Below are positions 19,398 to 30,194 of a stretch of 64,000 nt of DNA, one piece after another. The notes beneath the pieces were generated by a model, which did no database searches, was not told the DNA's origin, and saw only the letters and a program-made list of their open reading frames with translations. This stretch comes from Alphaproteobacteria bacterium. Lineage in GTDB: Bacteria; Pseudomonadota; Alphaproteobacteria; Micropepsales; Micropepsaceae. The stretch spans positions 27,460 through 91,459 of the forward strand of contig JAFBAL010000045.1 of assembly GCA_019247845.1 (NCBI GenBank), in the 5' to 3' direction. Within the stretch, counting starts at the first letter, position 1, and the number at the start of each line of letters is the position of its first letter. The position numbers and the translations under genes were made by a program.

Positions 19398-20651
19398 TTG
19401 CAAAATTTCGCACCGTCCGGGGCGCTGTGGCGCCATGCCGGGTTCCTGCGGCTTTGGGCCGCCCAGACCGTTTCGTCCTTCGGCTCGCGCATCGCGCGCG
19501 AGGGTTTCGCCATGTCGGCGATCCTGTCGATCCGTGCCACGCCCGCCGAGCTGGGCGTGCTGGCCGCACTGGCGCGCGGACCGGGCGCCGTCGTCGGATT
19601 GTTCGCGGGCGGCATCGTCGACCGCCGCAGCCGCCGCCGCGTGATGATCGCGAGCGACTTGGCGCGCACCGCGCTGATCGCGACCGTGCCGCTCGCGGCA
19701 TGGATGGATGTCCTCACCATGCCGCAGCTCTATCTCGTGGCGGCGCTGGCAGGCGCGGCGAGCGTGTTCTTCGATATCGCCGACCACGCTTTCCTACCGT
19801 CGCTCATCGCGCGCGAACACCTGCTCGACGGCAATGCAAAGCTTGGGCTGACCGAAGCCGTCGCCGAGATCGGCGGGCCGGCGGTCGCAGGCATCCTGTT
19901 CCAGCTCTTCACGCCGCCCTTCGCGATGCTGGGTACGGCGCTCACCTATCTCGTCTCGGCGCTGTTCCTGTTAGCCGTGCCGGTGCGCGAGCTGCCGGCC
20001 GAGAAGACGCGCAAGCCATGGCACGAGGACATCGGGCTGGGCCTGCGGGCCGTGCTCGACGAGCCGCTGGTGCGGCCACTGCTCGGGATGACCGTCGTGT
20101 TCTCGGGCTTCGGCGCGTTCTTCGCGCCTCTATACCTGCTCTATGGGATCAAGGTGCTGGGGCTGTCGCCGGCGCTCATGGGCATCACCATCGCCTGCGG
20201 CGGCGTGGGCGCGTTGCTGGGCGCGAGCCTGTCGAACCTGCTCACGCGACGCATCGGCATCGGGCCGACGATTTGGGGATGCTGCTTCGTCTATACCGCG
20301 TCGCTCCTGCTGGTGCCGCTGGCGCAGGGGCCGGTGTGGCGGGCGACCACGATGCTGATGATCGCGCAGCTCGGCGGCGACGGCTTCGCGGCGGCGTTCA
20401 TGATCCCGATAACGAGCCTGAGACAAGCCGTGTTGCCGCGCGCCGTGCTGGGCCGTACCGCCGGCCTGTTCAGCGCGGTGTCGGGGATCGTGACCGTGCT
20501 GGGGGCGATTCTGGGCGGCTTGCTCGGCGGCTGGATCGGCATCCGCGAAGCGCTCTTGATCTCGGTCGCGGGCATGGCGGCGGCGCCGATCTTCGTCCTG
20601 TTCTCGCCGCTCAGGTCTTTGAAGACGATCCCGGTCTCGGCACCTGCGTGA
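19398..20651 (+). CDS. Major facilitator superfamily transporter, TTG start
   Basis: A 417-residue inner-membrane protein with about twelve hydrophobic helices. It has the MFS features LWAAQTVSSFGSRIAREGFAMSAI (helix 1) and GGIVDRRSRRRVMIASDLART (loop 2-3 motif G-x3-D-R-x-R-R). It resembles enterobactin-exporter/EntS-like and multidrug efflux members. The TTG at 19398 is the best start because it begins immediately before the first helix and GGAG stands seven bases upstream. The substrate cannot be told. The 3' end overlaps the convergent GFA gene by 41 bases. Confidence 0.83.
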   Translation: MQNFAPSGALWRHAGFLRLWAAQTVSSFGSRIAREGFAMSAILSIRATPAELGVLAALARGPGAVVGLFAGGIVDRRSRRRVMIASDLARTALIATVPLAAWMDVLTMPQLYLVAALAGAASVFFDIADHAFLPSLIAREHLLDGNAKLGLTEAVAEIGGPAVAGILFQLFTPPFAMLGTALTYLVSALFLLAVPVRELPAEKTRKPWHEDIGLGLRAVLDEPLVRPLLGMTVVFSGFGAFFAPLYLLYGIKVLGLSPALMGITIACGGVGALLGASLSNLLTRRIGIGPTIWGCCFVYTASLLLVPLAQGPVWRATTMLMIAQLGGDGFAAAFMIPITSLRQAVLPRAVLGRTAGLFSAVSGIVTVLGAILGGLLGGWIGIREALLISVAGMAAAPIFVLFSPLRSLKTIPVSAPA

Positions 20652-21018
20652 TGTCGAACGCCCAGGGCATGGCGGATTCGCAGAAGCCCTGCAGGCGGGG
20701 CGGCAGCTCCGCCCGCTGCTTCACCGCGCCGAGGCGCAGGTTTAGATAGGGCGGGTCGTTGCGGCGGTGCGAATAGAGCGGGGTGCCGCACCCGCCGCAA
20801 AAGGCCTGGACGATGGCGTTGCCGCTGGCGGCGGTCTTTACATAGGACTTCGGCTCGCCGCTGAGCTGGAAGTTCTCGGGGCGCACCGGCACGCTCGCCC
20901 GGTACGGCGCGCTCGAGAACGTCTGGCAGTCGGTGCAGTGGCAGAGCACCACCCGCGCCGGGTCGATCCGCGCCTCGTAAGTTATCCGCCCGCAATGGCA
21001 GGCGCCCTGGATATCCAC
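20611..21018 (-). CDS. GFA / CENP-V family zinc protein, GTG start
   Basis: A 135-residue protein of the glutathione-dependent formaldehyde-activating/CENP-V family. The zinc-binding cysteine pattern is complete: GACHCGRITYEA, LCHCTDCQTFSSAPYRASVPV and FCGGCGTPLYS. The GTG at 21018 follows AAGGGGAAAGG and gives the normal start (VDIQGACHCG). The track frame runs on antisense through clpB, which is not real. Most members have no proven formaldehyde activity. The gene lies divergent to clpB and its upstream region overlaps the candidate clpB heat-shock promoter. Confidence 0.85.
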   Translation of the reverse strand: MDIQGACHCGRITYEARIDPARVVLCHCTDCQTFSSAPYRASVPVRPENFQLSGEPKSYVKTAASGNAIVQAFCGGCGTPLYSHRRNDPPYLNLRLGAVKQRAELPPRLQGFCESAMPWAFDITQVPRPGSSSKT

Positions 21019-21028
21019 GGCCTTTCCC

Positions 21029-21057
21029 CTTGAAGAGCACGAACCCGGAACCCACAT
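21029..21057 (+). promoter_or_regulatory. Candidate sigma-32 (RpoH) promoter of clpB
   Basis: CTTGAA (21029-21034) is followed after 16 bases by CCCACAT (21051-21057), close to the heat-shock pattern CTTGAA-N13/16-CCCCAT. It lies about 94 bases upstream of clpB on the correct strand. ClpB is a classic RpoH target in alphaproteobacteria. The assignment rests on the motif only. Confidence 0.5.
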
Positions 21058-21150
21058 ACACCTGAACCGTGCCCTTGGGGGCGGTATTCTGCGTTTTGGA
21101 TTCGGTGGATCGGCCCCAAGGGCGAGGCACCGGAGGCTAGAGAGGCTCAT

Positions 21151-23757
<2,607 letters not shown>

Positions 23758-23815
23758 GGCCTTGAACGGCTGCCTGCGGTGCCTACATCTGGTTCAGACA
23801 CCTCAGGGGCCGTTC

Positions 23816-24214
23816 ATGACCGTCCACATCGCCGATCCGGATATCGCCGAAGTCGCGGAGATCGAACGAAGGCTGACCGAGCGCATCCTCGCCGACGACG
23901 CCGAAGCTTTCGCGGCAGCCTTCGCGCCCGACTGCCTGGTGCATGCGCCGCACAACAAAGTGATCCAGGGCAAGGACTCCATCGGCCTCTTCAACGCCGG
24001 CATGATCGCCTATTCCTCGTTCGAGCAGCATGTCGAGCGCCGCGCGAAGCTGGGCGACTACGTCGTCACCATGGGCGAAGAGGTCATGGTGCCCAAGGGC
24101 AAGGCATTCCACGCCGGCAAGACCGTGCGCCGCCGCTTTACCGACGTTTGGGGCCGCGAGAACGGCGCCTGGAAGCTCAAGCTTCGCCAGGCGACGATCA
24201 TCTCGGTGGAATAG
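23816..24214 (+). CDS. SnoaL/NTF2-like family protein
   Basis: A 132-residue NTF2-fold protein: long N-terminal helix (VAEIERRLTERILADDAEAFAAAFAPDCLVHAPHNKVIQGKDSI), then strands ending in TDVWGRENGAWKLKLRQATIISV. Such small cone-shaped proteins serve as enzymes or binding domains with very varied substrates, so no function can be assigned. The ATG at 23816 starts right before the first helix. The longer track ORF overlaps the clpB end. Confidence 0.75.
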   Translation: MTVHIADPDIAEVAEIERRLTERILADDAEAFAAAFAPDCLVHAPHNKVIQGKDSIGLFNAGMIAYSSFEQHVERRAKLGDYVVTMGEEVMVPKGKAFHAGKTVRRRFTDVWGRENGAWKLKLRQATIISVE

Positions 24215-24226
24215 CGCTGCGGTCCC

Positions 24227-25123
24227 TTACTTCTTCTTGTGGTTCCACTGCTCGAAGCTGACGAGCGCCGGCTGCGCTTGCGGCGAAGCGGGGGCGGCGG
24301 GAACAGCGCCGCTCTGCGCCTGCTCCTGACGGTCGGTGAAAACCGGCGGCAGCGATGCGGGAGCGGCCGGCGCCGCCGCCGGCGCGGCCCCTTCGGCGAC
24401 CACGAAGCGGAAATCGTGCTCGTCGCCGTTCCAGCGGATGTGCAGCACGATGTTTTCCGGCAAATCCGACGACGACAGCGCGTCCGCGACCACCACGCCG
24501 CCGGTGGTCTGGTCGCTGTCGACCGTCGTTGTCTGCAGGATGTTGTTGCGGTAGTTCGCGATGGTCGCATCCAGTGAAGCTTCGATGCGCTGCAGGCCAT
24601 AGCCGGTCGCGGCCGCCGCGCTTGCCGTGCCGAGATAGGCCGCGGCGGGATCGTAGGTGCGGGCGTAGAACGTGGCGCCGCCATAGGGCGTGGAGATCGC
24701 GCCGTTGGTCGTCGAATAGGCATTGGCTTGCGCCGCGCCGGCCGCCAGGCCGCCTGCCAGGATGGTCGCGGCCTCGGCCCATTGCGCCGCGACCTTGGCC
24801 TCGTGGACGAGCTCGTTGCTCGTGAACACCTTGTCGAGCGAACCGTTCGCGAGCTCGAGCGTCACGTTCTCGACGCCGAAGTTCGACGGTCCCGGCGATT
24901 TGTTGAAGGCCGCGATCTCGAACGCCGGCCGCATCCGGTCGTTCAGGCCCAGCGGCGTCACCTGGATCGCGCCTGCGGCTTTCTCGGAATAGGTCGTCGC
25001 GCGGCCTTGCGCATAGCGGATCTGCTGTCCGTCCTGGGCGACCGGCGCGACGCTGTATTCCGTGGAGCAGGCCGAAAGCGCCGCGCCGAGCGCCATCGCG
25101 AATGAAACGGTCCAACGCGGCAT
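24227..25123 (-). CDS. Lipoprotein of unknown function
   Basis: A 298-residue lipoprotein with signal MPRWTVSFAMALGAALSAC, where LSAC is the lipobox. The mature part has mixed beta structure (AFEIAAFNKSPGPSNFGVENVTLELANG, ENIVLHIRWNGDEHDFRFVVAEG) and an Ala/Gly-rich middle (WAEAATILAGGLAAGAAQANAYS). A Pro/Ala-rich tail ends in KKK. GGGGGGG precedes the start. No family is recognised. It is convergent with the NTF2-like gene. Confidence 0.72.
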   Translation of the reverse strand: MPRWTVSFAMALGAALSACSTEYSVAPVAQDGQQIRYAQGRATTYSEKAAGAIQVTPLGLNDRMRPAFEIAAFNKSPGPSNFGVENVTLELANGSLDKVFTSNELVHEAKVAAQWAEAATILAGGLAAGAAQANAYSTTNGAISTPYGGATFYARTYDPAAAYLGTASAAAATGYGLQRIEASLDATIANYRNNILQTTTVDSDQTTGGVVVADALSSSDLPENIVLHIRWNGDEHDFRFVVAEGAAPAAAPAAPASLPPVFTDRQEQAQSGAVPAAPASPQAQPALVSFEQWNHKKK

Positions 25124-25203
25124 GACCAGCCCCCCCTGTTTTCGAAGGCGCGACCATAGGTTGCGCGATTTGAATATCCCGTAAACCCGACGGTTCAAAT
25201 TCG

Positions 25204-26097
25204 ATGCAATTGCAAGATCGCGGCCTTGAGCCGAGAATTGTTCCAATGGGGCCGGATCTCGAAGACATTGCGACACAGGACGTTTGGCGCGCGCTGGCGC
25301 CGGCGTTCCACATCGCGGATGCGCAGTATCTGGCGCCCCAAGGCGCGGTCGCGGAGGTTCGCCGGGCCGAGGCCGCCGCCGGCATCGACGCGGAGGGCTA
25401 TGTCCATCTCCCCGGTCTGGATCTCGATGCACCGTGGGACGCGATGGCAGCCGTCGCGCGGCGCCTGTCGGAAGTGGGGCTCGATGCCGTGTTCGTCTTC
25501 GTCTATGACGAGTTCTGGCGGCCCTACTATCGGCTCGATGCGCTCTTCCGCCATCTGCTCGGCCGCTACACGTTCCTGCCGGACTTCTGGGCCTGGGACG
25601 TCGATCCGAAGCGCCGCAACGAAGGCTGGTCGATCCATCGCGACCGCGGCCGCCAATCGCTGCGTCCCGACGGCTCGCCGATCTCGCTGACGGCGTGGAT
25701 CGCGATCAGCCAAGCCACCCGCGACAACGGCTGCATCCGCCTGGTGCCCAAGACCGCCGACCGGGACTACGGCACCGAGACCGAGAACGCCTTCCGCTTC
25801 CGCGAGGAAGACGTGCGCGTGCTGGAAGCCGCGCCCGGCGACGTGATCGTCTGGGACCAGGCGGTGCTGCATTGGGGCGGCAAGGCCTTGGCCCATGCGC
25901 CGCATTCGCGCGTCAGCATGTCGTTCGAGGTGCAGCGGCTCGACGTGCCTTCGACCGAGGCGCCGCTGATCGCGCCGGGAGAGATCGTGCCGTTCGAGGC
26001 GCGTCTGAAGCTGATCGGACAGAAGCTCCTGCACTACCGCCACATGCACGCGATCGCGCCCGCGCTGGAGACGCTGGCCCGGCGTCTCGCCGGCTAG
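25204..26097 (+). CDS. Phytanoyl-CoA dioxygenase (PhyH)-like Fe(II)/2-oxoglutarate oxygenase
   Basis: A 297-residue protein with the double-stranded beta-helix of PhyH-type oxygenases. The iron facial triad is visible as H-x-D in WSIHRDRG and the distal His in WDQAVLHWGGKALAH, with a later Arg (HSRVSMSFEVQ) for 2-oxoglutarate. Substrates of this family range from fatty acyl chains to small natural products and are not predictable here. A start at 25246 (MGPDLEDI) is also possible. The stop shares CTAG with the convergent methyltransferase gene. Confidence 0.75.
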   Translation: MQLQDRGLEPRIVPMGPDLEDIATQDVWRALAPAFHIADAQYLAPQGAVAEVRRAEAAAGIDAEGYVHLPGLDLDAPWDAMAAVARRLSEVGLDAVFVFVYDEFWRPYYRLDALFRHLLGRYTFLPDFWAWDVDPKRRNEGWSIHRDRGRQSLRPDGSPISLTAWIAISQATRDNGCIRLVPKTADRDYGTETENAFRFREEDVRVLEAAPGDVIVWDQAVLHWGGKALAHAPHSRVSMSFEVQRLDVPSTEAPLIAPGEIVPFEARLKLIGQKLLHYRHMHAIAPALETLARRLAG

Positions 26098-26825
26098 CCG
26101 CGGCGGCGGAACTCGAAATCGATCGGCTGGGTCTCGAAGCCGTTGCGCGTGCTGGGCTTGCCGAGCACGGTGCGAACGAGCTCGAGCTCGCAAAGCGCGT
26201 CGCGATAGAACGCCAGCGGCCACGACCAGCCGTCGAACTCGAAGCGCACCGGCGTCGGCGAGATACGGGCGCTGAACACCAGCCTTGCGCCCGGCTTGTG
26301 CGTCAGCCTGAGGAGGTTGCCGAAATACTCCGCCGTCTCGTCGGGATGGACGTGCACGCAAACGACGTTGCTGTAGACGACGTCGGCGCCGAAGGCCTCG
26401 CCGAGCGCGATGCCCGCCTCGTCGATGAGGTGGAAGCGCGGCGCCTTCTCGGCCAGAAGCGCCGCGCCGACCGCCTGCTTGCCGAATTCGTAGAAGCCGT
26501 CGATGAGGTCCAGGCCCAGGAAGCAGCCCGGATTCTGCCTGCGGATGAAATGCGCGCCGATGCGCAGCGCGCCGCAGCCGTAGTCGATGATCTTGTCGGT
26601 GGGCACCGGCGCTATGGCGGCGAGCAGCGTCCTGGCTCTCGCTTCGCCCGCGCTCCAGAAGCTTTCGCCCAGCGCCACCGAAATGGCGCCGTCCGGATTG
26701 CCGATATCGCCGCGCGCCAGGCTGGCATGCATGCGCTCGGCCATGTAGCGGCCGAAGCTCAGCGAAGGGTCGCGCTTCTTGAACTTGCGAAAGCGCAGGT
26801 CGCGCTTCTCGTACGGGTTTTCCAT
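26094..26825 (-). CDS. Class I SAM-dependent methyltransferase
   Basis: A 243-residue methyltransferase. Motif I is IIDYGCGALRIGAHFIR and the following acidic strand end is FLGLDLIDGFYEFG. The later strand FGADVVYSNVVCVHVHPDETAEYFGNLLRLTHKPGARLVFSA gives the standard order. The N-terminal part (FGRYMAERMHASLARGDIG) resembles sugar- or glycan-modifying methyltransferases, but no substrate is assigned. It sits 11 bases after the M23 peptidase gene on the same strand, so the two may be co-transcribed. Confidence 0.75.
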   Translation of the reverse strand: MENPYEKRDLRFRKFKKRDPSLSFGRYMAERMHASLARGDIGNPDGAISVALGESFWSAGEARARTLLAAIAPVPTDKIIDYGCGALRIGAHFIRRQNPGCFLGLDLIDGFYEFGKQAVGAALLAEKAPRFHLIDEAGIALGEAFGADVVYSNVVCVHVHPDETAEYFGNLLRLTHKPGARLVFSARISPTPVRFEFDGWSWPLAFYRDALCELELVRTVLGKPSTRNGFETQPIDFEFRRRG

Positions 26826-26836
26826 GCGCCGCGGCG

Positions 26837-28453
26837 CTATTTCGCCTTGGCCTGCCTGAGGTCGGTCGAGACGTCGGCGAGCTTGGTCTCGAGCTTCATG
26901 GCGGCCAGCTGCGCATCGATGTGCAGCCGCTCGCTCATGAACAGCTGACGCTCCTTGCCCGAAAGCAGGCGGCCGGTGGCGACCTTGACCTTCAGCGGAT
27001 TGACCTGCGCGCCGCTGACCAGGATCTCGTAGTGCAGATGCGGGCCGGTCGACATGCCGGTATTGCCGCTATAGGCGACGATCTGGCCCTGATGCACGTG
27101 GCTGCCGGAATGGATGCCCGGCGCCAGACGCGACAGGTGGCCGTAGGCGGTGCCGTAGCCGTTCTGATGGTTGATGCGCAGGTAGTTGCCATAGCCGCCG
27201 AGGCGCCCGGCAATCTGCACCACGCCCGAGCCCGCGGCCATCACCGGCGTTCCCACCGGCACGGCGAAGTCGATGCCCTTGTGCATGCGGCTGTAGCCCA
27301 GCACCGGATGGAAGCGCATGCCGAAGCCCGACGAGATGCGCGCGCCGTCGACCGGCGTCTTCATCAGCATCGACTTGGCGCTCTGACCCTTGGCGTTGAA
27401 GTAGTCCGCCGGTTCCTTCGGATCGGGCTGGTAGCGATAGAGCGTGACCGTGCGTCCGCCCAGGTTCATCGTCACATAGCTGACGTCGCCCGCGCGCGCA
27501 TGTTCGCCGTCGGGCGTGTCGTAATAGCTGTAATAGACCTCGAAGGTGTTGCCGGGGCGCAGGTCGCGCTGGAAGTCCACCTCATAAGAGAAGACGTGGA
27601 TCATCTGCACGACGATGTCGGCCGGGATGCCGGCCTGGCGCGCCGCGAGATAGAGGCTGGAATCGATCGTGCCGCCGGCGCGGTGCTCGTGCCGGGCGAG
27701 CTGCTTGGTCGTCTGGTTGGCGACGAAGGCGCCGGACGCGTCGCGCGCGATGGTGATGTCCTGCTCGACCGACGGCGAGAACGAGATCGAGACGAGGTGG
27801 CTGACCGGCGTGGTCGTCGCGGGCTCGATCGGGCCGTTGGCGTCGGCGTCGTCCTCTTCGCCGGTCGTGGTGGAGAACTGCGAAGACTGCTCCGCCTCGT
27901 GCACCGCGGCCGGGTCGGTCGAATAGGTGATGTCGAAGGACTGTCCGGCGCGCAGGTCGCGCGAATCGTACACCTTGACCAGCGCGGCCACGGCCGCGGT
28001 GGCGTCGTCGCCCGAGATGCCCGCATCCTCGAGCGCGCCGGCCAGCGTGTCGCCCGAATCGAGCGTGACGGTGCGCGTCTCGATGCTGGGAGATTTCGGC
28101 TCGTCGTCGCTCTGGTCGAGGACCGGCGCGGGCGGGGCCTTCGGGCGGCTGTTTGACGCGGGTCCGAAGGGCGCGATCGAGGCATAGGCGCCGTCGGCCG
28201 AGCGGGTCAGCCGCTGGAAAAGCGTATAGGGAAGGAACGTCGAATGGCCTGAGGCGTTAGCACCATGGCCCTTCATCGGCGGCATGGTGCCGATGGCGAG
28301 CCAGGCGATCGATCCCGCGATCATCGCGGTCAGCGAGGTCGAGACGAGCGCCCAGCGGCCGTCGGTGCTGCCGAGGGCGGATGCGGCCGTGCGGGCGGAC
28401 TTCTGCCAGTCGTTGGCCGCGCTCAGAATCGTGAATTGGCTGCGTCGCTCCAC
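26837..28453 (-). CDS. M23 family metallopeptidase, cell-wall hydrolase or regulator
   Basis: A 538-residue bitopic protein. A short cytoplasmic start is followed by a membrane helix at about residues 35-55 (ALVSTSLTAMIAGSIAWLAIG). A LysM-like/OapA-type region (VTLDSGDTLAGALEDAGISGDDATAAVAALVKVYDSRDLRAGQSFDITY) comes next. The C-terminal LytM domain has metal ligands HKGID, the GNYLRINH strand, YGHL and HLHYE, so it looks catalytically complete. It should cleave peptidoglycan cross-bridges in the periplasm during growth or division. A Pro/Ser/Thr-rich linker connects the domains. Confidence 0.88.
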   Translation of the reverse strand: MERRSQFTILSAANDWQKSARTAASALGSTDGRWALVSTSLTAMIAGSIAWLAIGTMPPMKGHGANASGHSTFLPYTLFQRLTRSADGAYASIAPFGPASNSRPKAPPAPVLDQSDDEPKSPSIETRTVTLDSGDTLAGALEDAGISGDDATAAVAALVKVYDSRDLRAGQSFDITYSTDPAAVHEAEQSSQFSTTTGEEDDADANGPIEPATTTPVSHLVSISFSPSVEQDITIARDASGAFVANQTTKQLARHEHRAGGTIDSSLYLAARQAGIPADIVVQMIHVFSYEVDFQRDLRPGNTFEVYYSYYDTPDGEHARAGDVSYVTMNLGGRTVTLYRYQPDPKEPADYFNAKGQSAKSMLMKTPVDGARISSGFGMRFHPVLGYSRMHKGIDFAVPVGTPVMAAGSGVVQIAGRLGGYGNYLRINHQNGYGTAYGHLSRLAPGIHSGSHVHQGQIVAYSGNTGMSTGPHLHYEILVSGAQVNPLKVKVATGRLLSGKERQLFMSERLHIDAQLAAMKLETKLADVSTDLRQAKAK

Positions 28454-28536
28454 ATCGGCTCCTGGTATGTCGAGCCGAAGGTTTCCCCCCAGCCCAGGCC
28501 CCCACTAGTCATGCGCCCGGCGAACCGGCAGCAACT

Positions 28537-28560
28537 CCTTATAGCGCAAAGGCTATTAGG
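28537..28560. promoter_or_regulatory. Imperfect dyad upstream of the M23 peptidase gene
   Basis: CCTTATAGC-gcaaag-GCTATTAGG is a nine-pair inverted repeat with one mismatch, 84 bases upstream of the M23 start in the 233-base gap before it. It could be an operator or simply overlap a -10 element. No known regulator is matched. Confidence 0.3.
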
Positions 28561-28626
28561 CGCGTCAACCCTTACCGCGGCCTTAACGATCCGTGGGGTT
28601 AACGGGACGCATGCGGGGTCCCAAGC

Positions 28627-28661
28627 AAAAAAAGCGCCGCGAATCTGTCGATCCGCGGCGC
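28627..28661 (-). terminator. Rho-independent terminator of the PadR-HAAS operon
   Basis: On the minus strand the HAAS gene is followed after 26 bases by an eight-pair GC stem (GCGCCGCG/CGCGGCGC) with a 12-base loop. Seven U residues come directly after it (the aaaaaaa run at 28627-28633). This is the clearest intrinsic terminator in the window. Confidence 0.88.
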
Positions 28662-28686
28662 AGGGTGTGTCCGGCAGGAAGGGGGC

Positions 28687-29592
28687 TTAAAGCCGGACGA
28701 GGAGAAGCTCGGCGATGCGGCCGTGCAGCCAGCCGATGCCGCGCGCGATGTGCAGCACCACGAAGAACAGCAGCACGCCCAGCAGCGCGAAGACGATCAG
28801 GCCCGGGGCGGTATGGAGCAGGTGGTCGAGCCACGGCACGCCGTCCATGTGGATGTGGCTGGCATCGTTGGTGACCAGCGCATAGATGCTGGTGCCGGTC
28901 ACGCCGAGCGAGAGCGCAAGGCCCGTCACCGCCGCCGTGAAGTAGGCGATGCCCAGCGGCAGCTTCAGGATGAAGTAGAACATCGACGACCAGGTGCGGC
29001 TGTCGGAAAGGCCGTCCTTGATGCGCGACCACAGCGTCTCGTCGGCTTGCGTGGCCGGCGGCAGGCGGCGCGGCATGCGCACGCCGAGCAGGCCTTCGAC
29101 GATGCGGCCTTCGACATGGCTGAGCACCCGCACCGAGCCGATGAAGAGCAGCGCGAAGGGGATGCCGAAGATCAGGATCGCGAAGCCGACGGTCAGCGAG
29201 ATGCCGACGACCGTCCAGGTGAAATAGAAGATGCCGGTGATCAGCGACAGCAGCATGTAGAGCAACGCGCCGTAGGTGCGCGGATCGGAGATGACGTTGA
29301 AGAACCCGTAGCGGCGCTCCGGCGTCATCTCGGCCTTGGGGAAGGGCCCGCCGATAGTGGCTTCCATGTCTCGATACTCCTCTGCGATTTCTTGCGGCGT
29401 GCCGTAGGTGTCGATGACGGCGGCCAGGATTGCGGATTCCGGAAGCTCCGGATTGTGGGATATCTCGTTGTTCAGATGGTCTTCGGTGTCGGCGAGCGCG
29501 TCCGCGATCAGGCCGGCCGGCGCGCCCTTGAGCGCACGCCTGAGCTCGTCCAGATAGGCGCGGACTGTTTCAGGCGGACGGTCTTGCGTCAT
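28687..29592 (-). CDS. HAAS-domain plus sensor-type membrane protein
   Basis: A 301-residue membrane protein. The N-terminal HAAS module (VRAYLDELRRALKGAPAGLIADALADTEDHLNNEI then YGTPQEIAEEYRDME) is the helical domain that typically couples to PadR regulators. Two related membrane units follow, each starting with SDPRTYGALLYMLLSLITGIFYFTWTVVGISLTVG or SDSRTWSSMFYFILKLPLGIAYFTAAVTGLALSLG, an internal duplication of a sensor-like domain. The gene overlaps the PadR gene by 23 bases. Partner and signal are unknown, and an envelope-stress role would fit the class. Confidence 0.82.
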   Translation of the reverse strand: MTQDRPPETVRAYLDELRRALKGAPAGLIADALADTEDHLNNEISHNPELPESAILAAVIDTYGTPQEIAEEYRDMEATIGGPFPKAEMTPERRYGFFNVISDPRTYGALLYMLLSLITGIFYFTWTVVGISLTVGFAILIFGIPFALLFIGSVRVLSHVEGRIVEGLLGVRMPRRLPPATQADETLWSRIKDGLSDSRTWSSMFYFILKLPLGIAYFTAAVTGLALSLGVTGTSIYALVTNDASHIHMDGVPWLDHLLHTAPGLIVFALLGVLLFFVVLHIARGIGWLHGRIAELLLVRL

Positions 29593-29968
29593 CGCCTGCT
29601 CCTGCGACCGCGCCGGCTTTCAGCGCATCGTCGACGAATTCGCGCATGTCCCGCCAGGCGAACTGCCATTCGGCCAGTGCGCGGCGTCCGTCGTCGGTGA
29701 TGTTGTAGTAGCGGCGGGGCGGACCGAAGGCCGAAGCCTCGACCCGGCTTTCCAGCAAGCCCGTCGCGTGGAGGGACCGCAGGACCGGATAGATCGCGCC
29801 CTGCTTGAAGATCAGCCCGCCTTCGCCCTCGGCCTTAACCGCCTTGGCGATTTCGTATCCATACATCTCCCTCCCGGCGCGGGCGAGCACCGCCAGAAGG
29901 ACGAGCGAAGAGAGCCCGGCCATGAGTTCCTTACGGAATTTGCGCGTGTAATCGGTTTCTGGTGCCAC
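29570..29968 (-). CDS. PadR family transcriptional regulator, GTG start
   Basis: A 132-residue PadR-type winged-helix repressor: AGLSSLVLLAVLARAGREMYGYEIAKAVKAEG, then FKQGAIYPVLRSLHATGLLESRVEASAFGPPRRYYNITDDGRRAL, the family signature. The GTG at 29968 follows GGAAAG at nine bases. The track start is a TTG at 29992 that would abut the upstream palindrome. It should repress its own operon with the HAAS membrane protein gene. The phenolic-acid sensing known for PadR itself is not implied. Confidence 0.87.
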   Translation of the reverse strand: MAPETDYTRKFRKELMAGLSSLVLLAVLARAGREMYGYEIAKAVKAEGEGGLIFKQGAIYPVLRSLHATGLLESRVEASAFGPPRRYYNITDDGRRALAEWQFAWRDMREFVDDALKAGAVAGAGDDARPSA

Positions 29969-29993
29969 GACGCGCTGCTTTCCGCCTCCCAAC

Positions 29994-30029
29994 TATTGCG
30001 GAGTTACATCTAGCATGGAGTTCGCAATA
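29994..30029. promoter_or_regulatory. Inverted repeat upstream of padR, candidate autoregulatory operator
   Basis: TATTGCG (29994-30000) and CGCAATA (30023-30029) form a perfect seven-base dyad, with the inner sequence tacatctagcatgg also roughly symmetric (ACAT/ATG as in PadR operators). It lies directly upstream of the PadR-HAAS operon, where an autorepressor would bind. No binding evidence exists. Confidence 0.45.
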
Positions 30030-30143
30030 TACAAGTCCACACTATGAGGAACAGCCAAATATTTTCGAGTCCCCAGGCGGTATCGCTGGGGATATTGTTT
30101 GTTTTCATGGGCTTAAGAAATCGCGCTCGCATAGGCGAAAGCG

Positions 30144-30168
30144 GGCACCTGCCGCCGGGGCAGGTGCC
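30144..30168 (-). terminator. Strong hairpin downstream of the 30.2 kb lipoprotein gene
   Basis: GGCACCTGCC-GCCGG-GGCAGGTGCC is a perfect ten-pair stem with a five-base loop, 27 bases past the stop of the minus-strand lipoprotein gene. Only a short U-rich patch follows, so termination efficiency is uncertain. It may also shield an mRNA 3' end. Confidence 0.5.
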
Positions 30169-30194
30169 GCAGGTCGTCGTTCAGGCCGAATCGC

